Made by a program: the position numbers and the translations under genes. Source: Diospyros lotus (taxonomy: Eukaryota; Streptophyta; Magnoliopsida; Ericales; Ebenaceae). From it: DNA of 64,000 bases. Within the stretch, counting starts at the first letter, position 1, and each line of letters opens with the position of its first letter. The stretch spans positions 12,470,058 through 12,534,057 of the forward strand of contig NC_068345.1 of the NCBI RefSeq assembly GCF_014633365.1, given 5' to 3'. The notes beneath the pieces are model-generated. The model did no database searches. It worked only from the letters and a program-made list of their open reading frames with translations, and was not told the DNA's origin. Shown in pieces: positions 11,001 through 23,000 of this stretch.

Positions 11001-14000
11001 GATTAAAAAAAAAAAAATAGGGACCTATAATACCACATTGAAACGACATAGATGTCCTTGAAAATGACCCAAACTATTATAGATGTATAGGTAATTTACC
11101 CTATTTTATATCAACTTCATAACAAAACAAATTCTGTACAAAACAAGATTGAATTATCCAGAACTGTACACGTTGGAGAGGATAAAAAGGATGCCCCCAG
11201 TGCTTGAGCTTCCTTGCTTTGCAAGGGTCGAGGGAGGGTCATATTTGTATGCCGCCTTACCCTTGCTTTGCATAGAGGCTGTTTCAACAACTTGAACTTG
11301 TATCTTCTACAATGAATTAATGTGACTAATCACATGCTTATTGAGAGTATACGCCACCATCCAATTTTGGGACCATTACCAAACTCAAAGAATAGAACCC
11401 AACCCCTCTCACTATATCCCATTCTTAATATGCTTGTTGCATAAGCAGAGAGCAAGTTTGCTCTCTATTCACAGTAAGCAAAGAGCAAACTACTGTGTGA
11501 TGATTTATTTTTTTATTATTGCTATAATTTGAGAGCAAGATTTTATTTGTTATTGTTGTAATCTAAGACCAAATCATTTGTTTATTATTGTTACAAAGTT
11601 GCATTAGAAGTTGTTTTGTATTTATTCAATCTAAGTTGAGGGTGTGTTAGGGATCCCCATTCTCCATTGTTTTTGTTGGGGGGGATCTGGTTTAAGATTC
11701 ATGCCTTGCCAGGGCATTAGGGGGGGTACAGGGGATTAGGGTTGGGGAGAAACTCAAACCTGCCCTATTGCCATTCCTAGTTGGCACCCACATATGGCAC
11801 TTTTTCCTGGATGATAGATCAGTAGAAAGTTGACCTACTTGCATCCTATGGGCTGCCCTTGCATAAGTAGGTGTCATTCTTCGCTAAGAAAGGTTTGCAG
11901 GGGGAATTGTGTGCTCTTGTTCAATTAGCTATAAATCTTGGAGAAAGTGTTTTTTTTTTTTTTTCTAGTCCATCCTTTGGTGTAGTGGGGTGTTTGGGAT
12001 TGGGGGGTTTAGGAAGCACCTTGGAGAAAATTTTAGTTCTAGCTTCCATTCCACAAATTCTTGAAGGCCATAGACTTGGCCTTTTGGTCCTTCCTATAAA
12101 TCAAGGTGTTCAAAGCATAGGAATTATGTGTGAATGTCTTGTCGAGGGATGGAGTCTTGATGGAGGTGCATGATGAAGGTTATCACGTCTTTGATTGAGG
12201 AATAAGGCATTGATTGTGCCTAGCTTCCTAGGGAGTCATTTTTGTGGGGAGTCTCAAGGAAGGGTGGGTGATGGTCGCAAGCCACTTGAAGGGGCGACCT
12301 GCAACTTTGTGCTAATGGCTTTAATGGCCTAGCTCTACCATGTGGAGGGTCAAGATAATGGGTCATTTAGAATTGTTGCACTACATGAAGTGTTTTGAAC
12401 TTGCCACATGACAAAATGGAATCTACACCACTTAAATGTGGGCATTACTTTTTAGCAATGCCCTCTCTCTTGGTTGATGGATCCAAAGGGGAGTTTTGGA
12501 AGGGCCTAGTGCTTGCCATGTATGTAGCATCTCACTTAGGGTGCGTTTGATTGCAAGTATGGAATTTGTATGGAAAAAAATATTTTCTAGGCAATTGAAT
12601 TGCATAGAATTAAATTTCAGGGAAAATATCAATTGAATGTGTTTGATTGGCTTAATTTTTCACTTAGAAATTGTTGTGTTTTTTCAACTTTTTAGTGTTT
12701 GATAGCAATTATTTTCTATGGGAATATTCAATCTCTCACCCCCAAACCCAATCTCTCACCCTCCCTCACTTTCTCTCTCTCCCCCTCCTGCCACTGCCAT
12801 TTCTGTCTCTCAATCTCTCTCTCTCTCTCTCCCTCTCCCTCTCTCTCTCGCCATCTCTGCCATTGCATCGCCGTCGACCCCCAACGCCACCATCTCCATC
12901 TCACTTTCTCTCTCTCTCTCCCTCCCACCGTGTAACATCCTGGTAATTTAAGAATAATTAATAACTATTAATTTAATTGGGAACGGTTAATAATTATTAA
13001 TTATTGTATTTGTGATGATTATCGAATAATTATGGGTTTAAAGGAAATATTAATTTATTTTGTGTTAGAGTGATGGGCAATTAATTATTGGAAATTAGGG
13101 GTATAAGAGTATTAATAAGTGGGGGGTGTTTGTGACAATTTCCGAAAGTAATGGGCTTAAATGTAAATTTCAAAAATGGCTGAAGATTCCTTTAAGTTTA
13201 CTAATGTGCATATGTAAACTGAAGGTGCAGCCAACTCGCGCGGTCACGCGCGCAGCGCATAGGAGCCGCAGGTCTGGGGATCAAATTAGGCGGGCGAGGG
13301 AGAGTTTTTGGCTGAATTAATTCAGCCATTCCTTTCCCAAAACAACGTTGTTTTGGGCAAGGCGGTGGGGGTGAATTGGGCTGCCACGTGGCAGCCGCTG
13401 GACGCTCCTTCTTTTGCCTTTTTAAAGGCAGTAAATCATGTGTAATCGGCCAGCATTAACAGTGGCAGAAGAAGGAAGAAATTGAAGCAGAAGAAGCCGC
13501 ACGCAGCAATGGTAAATTGAGAGGAAATTTGGAGAAAAAAATAGGTAAAATGGAGTTAAATTAAAGTTTGAATATATAGGTAAAGTAATTTATGTGAATA
13601 AATTCGTACGGTTTGGAATTTAATTTTAAGTACAATTTCCTTAATTTTAGAAGATTATATCTTATTTTGCAGCATGTAATAATTTAGCGGTGTGCGGGCG
13701 TATAAACACTGAAATCAACGAATTAAAGGCAAGCTCTTTACTCCCTTCGTGATTCTCATTTTATTTATGAATTCTTTGTCCTCCCTCAACCTGATTTGGT
13801 TATAGAAATTAATTGTGTACGTTTAAGTTAATTATTATCCGAATTTAATAAGAATTTTATTAAGTTAAATTAAATAAGAGACTTACGGGGTTTAATTCTG
13901 TAAATGTTTACGGGGTATTGTATCGCCCCAACTTCCTCGGAAATGATGCCGAACCTAGTTTGGGCTAGGTTCTTAGGGAGTCAATTGTGGTTGTGGGTAC

Positions 14001-17000
14001 CCTCTAGGGTGAGTTGTTGTAATTGGGAGTCTCGAGATTTGCTTGTGTGAGTTGTAGGGTGTGGGATACACAGCTACTGACCGTTGATCATTGGGTCGTG
14101 GCAGTTGATGGCTGGATGTATGGGCGTCAATTATGAGCTGTTGCGATAGACTATAGACAGGTTGGGTAGGCTAGTACCACCGGATACGCACTATTGGTGT
14201 GTGCCTGCCATGATGTGGTTATGGTTTTATTTTGTGAGTGTGGGTGGTAATAACAGGCAGCGTGAGCTGTCGGCCGGTGAGGTAACGTGTTGACTGTTTG
14301 GTGACCCTGGAGCGAACCATTATCGGGTTGAGGGCGACTGTTGACTGGTTGTTCCTAGTCATGGATTGTCGACTGGTACCTGGTCACTGTTGACCGACTC
14401 TACCATTATGTGACATATTGCATGACATTACATTGCATGGGATCGGGTTTACATCCATTGGGGGTCATGCTTTGTATGTACGGGGAAGTGTGCATATTGG
14501 CATAACCCGGTTGGCCTGTTGAGTGTCAATTTGGGTACGATAGGCGAGCATGTGCATTTAGAGCATTTTGCCTGTGTGGGTTCTTATATGGGCGTAGCAT
14601 GGCCTGATGCTTGGCTTGTGGGGGCTTTGTCATCACGTTATTGCTGCAAGAGCCATTGCATTTATTATCTGTTGTATTGCGTGGTTACCGTTTGACTTGG
14701 TATATGATTGTGGCTTGTGGTATGGAGTTGACCCTCGATAGCTATGAGTGTGAGCTGGGCTCCAGATAGCTATGACACGGGGACTCCGATATGTGATTGT
14801 GATGAGAGCTTTGGGCTCGTGTGGATCGTGTTGTGAGAGCCTCGGGCTCATGGGCTTTATGCCAGCCAGTTCATGGCTGTGGCAGGTTTGTATGCTGGGA
14901 CTTGGGTGCCAGGATGCATTTCTTATGTGGGCCTCATGGACTGTTATGTGCATTGTTATATTTTTTGTTGAGCACTGGATATCTTGTTGCACGGTATGGC
15001 GTGGCATTTTCATATGTTGCATTGCATTTTATATGAGTGTATTCTGGGTAAGGGATGTACCCCATCGATGTCATTGTTATGTTGCGAGGTGTACTTGATT
15101 GTGGTTTATTTCTGGTTTATCTTTGTCTAGCGAGGCATATGTCAGGTATGGTTATTTCTGGTTCTAGTCTGTCTTGCCTGCATTTAGTGGGATGTACTTT
15201 CGTGTGGGAGATCTATACTCAGCCTTACCTATATTCATTTGTTATGCTTGCTAAGCCTTGTGGCTCATCTTGTTTTTACCATCATTCCAGGTGTAGGAGT
15301 TGATACAGCGGCTAGGCTATTTGGCGTGTTAGTTGCAAATAACTGTGTGTACAGGGCAATCTCGACTAAAAGATCCGTGAGGTGTGAGTTGTGATCAGGG
15401 GCTCGGATATCGTGGCTTGTTTGGTTTATCTAGTCTTTACGTGGTTATGTAAGATTAAGCCCTTGAGTGATTGGTTTATGTTCATTTAGCTTTCGCTGTT
15501 GTGGTGTGTTGTATGATTTTGGTTGAATTGTAATTAAAAATTGAGGAAAATTCCTAGATCGTCACACACCGTCTCTATCGTTGCATTGCCATTGACCCTT
15601 ACCGCCAACATTGCTGCACCGTCGTTGCCCCCCAACGCCGCCGCTCCAACCCTCCCTCCCTTCCTCCGCCACCACTCTTGCCATCCCTCCCTTCCCCTTC
15701 CGTCGATTCTACCACCGCTGGTCGATCCGCTATCGCCACCGCCACTCGATCCGCCAAGCTTCAGCGAGTCTCTCTCTCTCTCTCACTCTTTCACTCTCTT
15801 ACTCCGTCGCCCCCCCTGCTAGCCGCTTACTTTCAATTCCCTGGAAAAGTTCCCCCCCCCCCCCCCCCAAGAATTTGTTTTCCAACAAAAGTGGGAATTA
15901 GCCATCATGTGACCAAAAGATGGAAATCATTTTCCATGGAAAAATTGGGTAATCAAACACATCAAAATCTGGAATTTGGGTGGAAAATGGCCATTTTTCA
16001 TGGAAAATGTGCCCAATCAAACAGAGCCTTAAAGTTATGTGTTTTGATTTGTACAAGTACATGCATCTTGGATGCCAACAATGTCCTAAACTGCCCCCAA
16101 GTTTTTTAGGTTAATGTTGGAGAAGATAAAGGAGAAAATCTAAGCTATGACTGAGAGGATAGAAGAGGAGATATTAAAGATAGAGATGAAGGAGAGATTC
16201 AGCTGCAAACATAAGGATATTCCTTAAAATCAGATAAGGAAATCCTGATTTAAATTGATCTTAATCTAAAGAATGATTGTTGTAATCTATACCTAAATAT
16301 TAGAAGTGTAATCTAGTTCTAAATTTTAGGAGTTTTCTTAAGAAACTATTTGTATATATTTGCATCCCACGGTTCAATGAATTTTATGGAAGTTATTTCA
16401 TTCATGAAACTTCCAGTGTGTTTGCTCTTTATGGTATCAGAGTCATAGATCCGTAGTAGGGTTTGCACCTATTTTTTCTTCTCCTTTAGTTGGTAGAACT
16501 CTGTAAGTTCACGCTATGGCTGGAAATCTATCAACGAGTGAAACTTCCACCAATCTACCAACCGTAACAAGGAACACTCAAGTCCCACAATTTCTAATCA
16601 CTCTCGATAATCATTCTCTCCAGATCACCCAGCATAAGCTGAATGGAACCAACTTCAGAGAGTGGTTCTAGTCAGTTTTGCTAGTGATCTGAGGAAAGGG
16701 CAAGATTGGATATCTAAATGGGACGATTTCTAAGCCAAGTGTTGATTCAACAAATTATGTTGTATGGGAGGCTGAAAACTTGATTGTAATGGCATGGTTA
16801 GTCAATTCTATGGAGCCAAAGATTGGAAGGACCTACTTGTTCTACAAGACAGCCCAAGAGGTATGGGAAGCTATGCAAGAAATCTACTTGGACTTGGAAC
16901 ACTGTCCAAAGCTTCCAGATTCGTTCTACTATTCAGACAACAAGACAAAGTAATAGTTCAGTTACTAAATATTATAATGTCTTAATTGAATTGTGGCAAG

Positions 17001-20000
17001 AGATGAAATTATTCTATGAGATTAAATGGGAGTGTGCTGGAGATGGAAAGAAGTATGAAAAGATGATCGAAAAAGACAGAGTGTTCGATTTTTTGCATGG
17101 TCTAAATTTTGATCTTGTTGAAGTAAGAGGGAGGTTACTTGGAACCAAACCCTTTCCATCAATAAGGGAAGTCTTTGCAGAAGTGAGAAGAGAAGAAAAT
17201 AGAAAAAAGGTGATGCTTAATCCTGTAGGGGTGATTAATTCTGATGCAAACTTACAGTCATCAACATTTGTCTCCTCAAGGACAAAGACATCTAATCTAT
17301 CCAAAGGAGAGTTACAAAAGGACAAACCTTGGTGTGATTAGTGCAATAAGCCATATCACACAAAGAAAACTTGTTGGAAAATTCACAGGAAAACTAACAA
17401 ATTGGAAGCCTAGAAATCAAAGGAAGGGAAATCAAGTAGCCTATGGAGGAGAAGCGGAAGTTGGAAAAACAACCAATCTGATTCTATCTACAGATCAGTT
17501 GGAGATGCTATAACAACTATTGAGCCAAACCAAGATGGCTAAATTAGAGACAAGTAAATCTCCTAATCCGGTAGTGTCTTTTGGTAAGCAAGGGATACTT
17601 ATACTCTCTCTAATCTTTTTTAAATTCCCTAGACTGCTAGATAATCGACATAGGTGCCTCATATAACATGACTAGATCTTTGAAAGTACTATTAGCCTAT
17701 GAACCTTGCAATCAAGATTTACCAATCTCAATGGCTAATGGTACCATAGCCGTGGCACAAAGGAAGGGTATAGCTAATGTGGTAGACCTAAAACTAAAAT
17801 CAGTGTTGTTTGTGCCTAATTTAAAGTGCAACTTGCTGTTAGTAAGTAAGTTAACCAAAGAAGAGAAGTGTTTGGTGACATTCTTTCCTTCCTATTGTGA
17901 ATTTCAAAATCTATCTTCGGGGAGGATGATTGATAGTGCTGAGGAGAGAGGAGGCCTCTACTATATTGCAAAAAATGGTCAGTCCCTTGGGTCTAGGTCT
18001 CAAAACCTAACTTCTTTGTCTACTATTTTAGATTCTAAGCTTATGCTATGGCACTAGTGTTTAGGACACCCCAGTTTCAATTATCTCAAAGTCTTCTATC
18101 CCTATCTTTTCATTAATTAAAGAAGTCATTCCTTCCATTGTGAGCAATGCATTCTTGCTAACACAAACCATAATTTCTTATCCATCTCATGCATTTAAAC
18201 AACCTTTTTATTTGATTCATAATGATATTTGGGGGCCAACAAGAACTTCTAATTTAACTAACACTAGGTGGTTTATCACATTTATAGATGACCACATAAG
18301 GGTTAGTTGGGTGTTCCTAATGAAAGACAAATCTAAAGCCTATGTTACATTTAAAAGGTTTCATCAAATGATCAAGAATGTTTTTCAATCCTCAATCCAT
18401 GTTTTACGTTCAGATAATGGTAGAGAATATTTCTCAAATGAATTCAATCATTATCTAACTAAACATGGGATCATTCATCAAAGTTCATGCCCTTACAATC
18501 CCCAACAAAATAGGATGGCAAAAAGGAAAAACCGCCACCTTTTTGAAACTGCAAAGGCAATTTTGTTCACCAATTCAGTCCTTAATGTCTACTGGGAAGA
18601 AGTTGTTCTTACTTCTTAATTTATTAACCAGCTTCCCTCCAAAGTTCTTTCATTTAGAACCCCTTTGAATGTCCTCCTTGATTCCTATCCTCATTACAAA
18701 CGGATTCTAAACAACCTATCACCAAAAGTCTTTGGGTGCACTGTGTTCCTTCATAAACATCAACCCTCTCAATCCAAACTTGAACCTAAAGCCCTTAAAT
18801 GCATATTTGTTGGGTATTCTCCCACTCAACAAGGCTATAAGTGCTACCATCCTTCTACAAGACATTTCATTGTATCATGTGATGTGTCATTCCTTAAACA
18901 CCGACCATTTTTTCATAAAACTTCTTTGCCAAAACAAAGGCCTAGTGTAGAGGAACAATGGGACTCTATTCTGCCTCTACCTATGATCTAAGATCTTGAA
19001 TCCTCTACTGTCATTGAATCATCCCTTGAACCTGCTATTCCTACTCAAACTTCAGTGTCTAATTCAGGGGGAGATCTAGAAGACCGGATTCAAGAAAATC
19101 CAACCTTGGATAAACTATTTTTGGTATATTCTAGAAGGCTTTGTGACCCTCAGCCAGTGTTCTAAAATGCGCTAGGCGCTAGTTGGGCGCATGACTGGGC
19201 CTAGTGCCTAGGGCACCTAGGCGGGGCCTAGAAAAATTATTTTTATTTTTATTTTTAAACATTTTGATGTTATTTTTAAGTAAATTAAAGTTGAAACAAC
19301 AAGTGAAATAATGAAATTAAGCTTGAGAAAATAAATTGTTGTTTGCTAAGAGCCAACAATAACAAGATGCAACAAGAAGTTGTTATAAATATTAAATAAC
19401 ATTAACAAATGTTAAAATATAAATAACATTTAACTTGTTTGCTCACAAGTTACAAATATTAAAATATTTAAAACAATAATAAATATTCAAATAACAAATT
19501 CACACATTAATAAATATTAACATAAACAATAAATTAAATAACAAAAAGAAAAAAAGGCAAGGCAACAGCAAGCAGCAAGCGTTCTTGCTGCTTGCTTATT
19601 GCTTACCGCAGGAGTGAGGAAGACGAGAGAGAGAGCTGGAAAGCAGAGTGGAGTGAGGTCGACGGCGGCGGTAGCGTGAGACGAAAAGGCTAACAAAAAT
19701 GGAAAGTGGCGGCGGCGACTCCGCAAGAGACGGCAGCGACGTGCGACGAGAGAGGCTTTGATAGAAAGGGCAAGCGGCGACGGCAACTCGACAAGAGACA
19801 GTCGGCGGTGGTGTGCAAGAGAGAAAAGGGGAAATCGACGAGGTAAGGGGAAACAAAAACCCTAATCGGCCAGGCGGTTCACCCGGCTAGGCGACCGCCT
19901 TGGCTGACTAGGCGCCGCCCGGTACTGATTAGCCAGGCCGGCGCCTAAGGGGGCCAATTAGGCCATAATTGCGGCGGTCTGTGTCCGCCTAGCGCCTCGG

Positions 20001-23000
20001 CCCCGCTTAGGCGGTCGCCTAGGCTGAGTTTTAGAACATTGCCCTCAGCCAAGCCCAATATCTGATCCAAAGATAGGTCCAAAAACTGAGGGCAGTGACA
20101 ACATGAAAAAGGCTACTTCCAATAGGTTTGATGATCTTGACATCCCAATAGCTCTAAGGAAAGGGATGACATTGTGTACAAAGCATCCTTTTGCAAATTA
20201 TGTGGGATATTCAAAGCTATCTCCACAATTTAAGGTCTTCACAATCAGCATTGATGATGTAGTGATTCCTAAGGATATACATCATGTGTTGCATGATGAG
20301 AAGTGGAAGGAAGTAGTAATGAATGAGATGCAAGCCCTAGAAGCTAATGGCACTCGGGATATTGTCAATTTACCAGCTGGAAAGAAAGTTGTTGGCAACA
20401 AGTGGGTGTTTACAGTCAAGTACCTATCTAATGGAAGCATTGACAGGTATAAGGCAAGATTAGTAGTCTAAGGGTTTACCCAAACTCAAGGACTTGATTA
20501 TGAGGAGACTTTTGCTCCGGTTGACGAACTTAATTCTATTTGAGTGTTGCTTTCAGTGGTTGTTAACCTAGATTGAAAGCTGCATCAGTTGGATATCAAG
20601 AATGTATTCTTGAATGGGGAGCTAGAAGAGAAAATTTATCCCGCCGGGTTTTGAGACAGAAAACACAAGAGGAAAGGTATGCAAGCTAAATAAGTCACTA
20701 TATGGTCTAAAGTAGTTTCTAAGGGCTTAGTTCAAATGATTTAGTGACACCATTATTCAGTTGGGATATAAACAAGGGCAAACAGACCATACCCTTTTTT
20801 ACAAAAATTGAAATAGATGGCAAGAAGATAGTTCTTATTGTCTATGTGGATGACATTATCATAACAGGAGACAATACACTAGAAATTGAACATCTAAAAG
20901 GAAAGCTAAGGGCTACATTTGAAGTAAAAGACTTGGGAGAATTAAAATATTTTTTGAGGAGGGAAGTAGCCGGAAGCAAGGAAGGGATTTGCATATCTCA
21001 AAGGAAATATACTATTGATCTTTTGAAAGAAACTGGTAAGATTGGATGCAAACCTGATAATACCTCCTTAGAACCTAACTGGAAGAATAAAGAGGACAAC
21101 AAACAGGAGTATCAAGTCGACAAAGGAAGATATCATTTGGTAGGCAAGTTGATTTATTTATCACTTACAAGACCTGACATTACATATGCTGTAAGCATAG
21201 TAAGTCAGTTCATGAATTCTCCTAAGAAAAGGCATCTTGAGGCAGCCTATCATATTCTTAGGTACCTGAAAGGAACACTCGGGAAATGATTGTTGTTTAA
21301 GAAGAGCCAAGATAGATGAGTTAGTGGATTTGTGGATGCTGATTGGGCTGGTTCTATTGAAGACAACAGGTTTACATTTGGTTTTTGTACAAAACTATGT
21401 GGGAATTTGGTAACTTGGAGAAGCAAAAAGCAATCAATGGCGGCAAGGAATAGTGCAGAAGCAGATTTTAGAGCTATTGCATAAGGGATATGTGAGGTTA
21501 TTGGGGTGGAGAAAATGATGGAACACTTACAACTTTCAATATCCTCACCAAAAGTTCTTTATTGTGATAGCAAGTTGGCCATTAGCATTGTGAATAATCT
21601 GGTACAACATAACCAGATGAAACACGTGAAAATTGACCGACACTTTGTCAAGCAAGAAATAGAAAGAGGAGATATAAGTCTAACATATATCTCTACCGAG
21701 TTTCAAGAGGTAGACATCCTTTCTAAAACAATGCATAAGCAAGGATTTGAATTTATTTGAGGCAAGCTGGGAATGATAGATATCTATTTACTAGATTGAG
21801 GGGGAGTGTTATGGAAGATAAAGGAGAAAATCTAAGTTATGATCGAGAGGATAGAAGAGGAGATATTAAAGATAGAGATGAAGGAGAGATCCAGCTGCAA
21901 AGATAAGGATATTCCTTAAAATCAGATAGGGAAATTTTGATTTAAATTGATCTTAATCTAAAGAATGATTGTTGTAATCTATACCTAAATATTAGGAGTG
22001 TAATCTAGTCCTAAATTTTAGAGGTTTTCTTAGGAAACTCTTTGTATATATTTGCATCCCGCGGTTCAATGAATTTTATGGAAGTTATTTCATTCTTGAA
22101 ACTTCCAATGAGTTTACTCTTCAGTTAACATATCATAACCAATGAGCTACATATACTTGTGGCCAGGGCGAGCAATTTCTTGCCTCAATTTTGCGGAAAA
22201 TATATAGTGTATAATGTTCACTTTTATTTTTCAAAATCCCCCCTCCCCTGGCTGAAACATATGACTTGTGGGTCAATTAAAAGAAGTATTAAATAACCAA
22301 AAAGAGAATGATAATGAATTGATGACTGTGATAGTAGATGAGAATCTTTATTTGATGAAATTTACTCATTTTGCAACAATAATGAACTTGATACCAATGG
22401 AAGATTGTTCCGTGGCAAAGAAGAATTCGTTTTTAAGTTGAGGAGGAAGCTTCTCTCTCTTTGCTATAGTTAGTTTTCTGGAGGTGCATTCCAATTCTTA
22501 AGTAACAAAATTTTGAATGATTTAATGTAGAGAGGGCACAAGACTTTGTCTTGATCCCCTTGTTTTCTGAATGGATGGTATTGCTTCGTGCCGTCTTCTT
22601 TGCACAATCACCTTTTACCTATCAATATAGAAATATGTACACATATGCATGCATACATTTTTTGACCAGGCACTCCCAGTGTTGCTGGCTTTGCACTATC
22701 AAAGAAGCAGTAGTCTGCTGGCATAAGCCCAGCCTGACCCTTCTGGGATTCCTTAAAGCCTGAGCTGAGACTAGCAGAAAATGTCATGGATTTTAACCCA
22801 AAAGGAAACTAACAGAAAAACAAAAACAAAAAGAAAAAATAAAATTAAAAAGGAAAGAAAGAGAGACTGTTAGAGTAAATCACAACACTCCACCGATTTT
22901 CTTGACTCAACTAGCTCACTATCTTCTAAAGAACACACCGATAATGGAAACACATATAGGAGAAACACAAACAGACACACACACACCAAGAACACACAAG

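Larger units (their letters stand above)
12539..16028. mobile_element. Harbinger-like non-autonomous element, split by a solo LTR
   Basis: Inverted ends GGGTGCGTTTGATTG (left) and GGCTCTGTTTGATTG (right, reverse complemented) are flanked by TTA on both sides (12536-12538 and 16029-16031), which fits PIF/Harbinger target duplications. Without the nested solo LTR and its duplicated CACCG the element is about 850 bp. The interior is very rich in CT repeats and CCACCGCC-type sequence on both sides of the insertion and contains a 17-18-base C run at about 15852. No transposase is encoded. Confidence 0.65.
16115..22123 (+). mobile_element. Copia-5 LTR retrotransposon, full length but dead
   Basis: Both LTRs are 317 bp (16115-16431 and 21807-22123), with target duplication GTTAA at 16110-16114 and 22124-22128. 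The primer site TGGTATCAGAG follows directly at 16432, and the polypurine tract (ttgagggggag) precedes the 3' LTR. The internal order is Gag, protease, integrase, RT, RNase H, as in Ty1/copia. A hAT-like element at 19155-20041 interrupts it between integrase and RT. I count about 23 LTR differences (about 7%), more than in Copia-2 or element B. Many stops and frameshifts are present. Confidence 0.9.

Noticed and set aside
12671..12951. Overlapping open frames in three registers (Ser/Leu/Pro-rich)
   Set aside because: They arise from CT repeats inside a Harbinger-like element. All frames are open for the same reason and none has a domain.
14633..15303. Open frames up to 129 codons on both strands
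   Set aside because: They lie inside the solo LTR, where compositional bias keeps frames open, and no retroviral or host motif is seen.
15541..16109. Overlapping Pro/Ser-rich frames
   Set aside because: They are low-complexity CCACCGCC and CT sequence in the right half of the same element, and they cross the element end at 16028.
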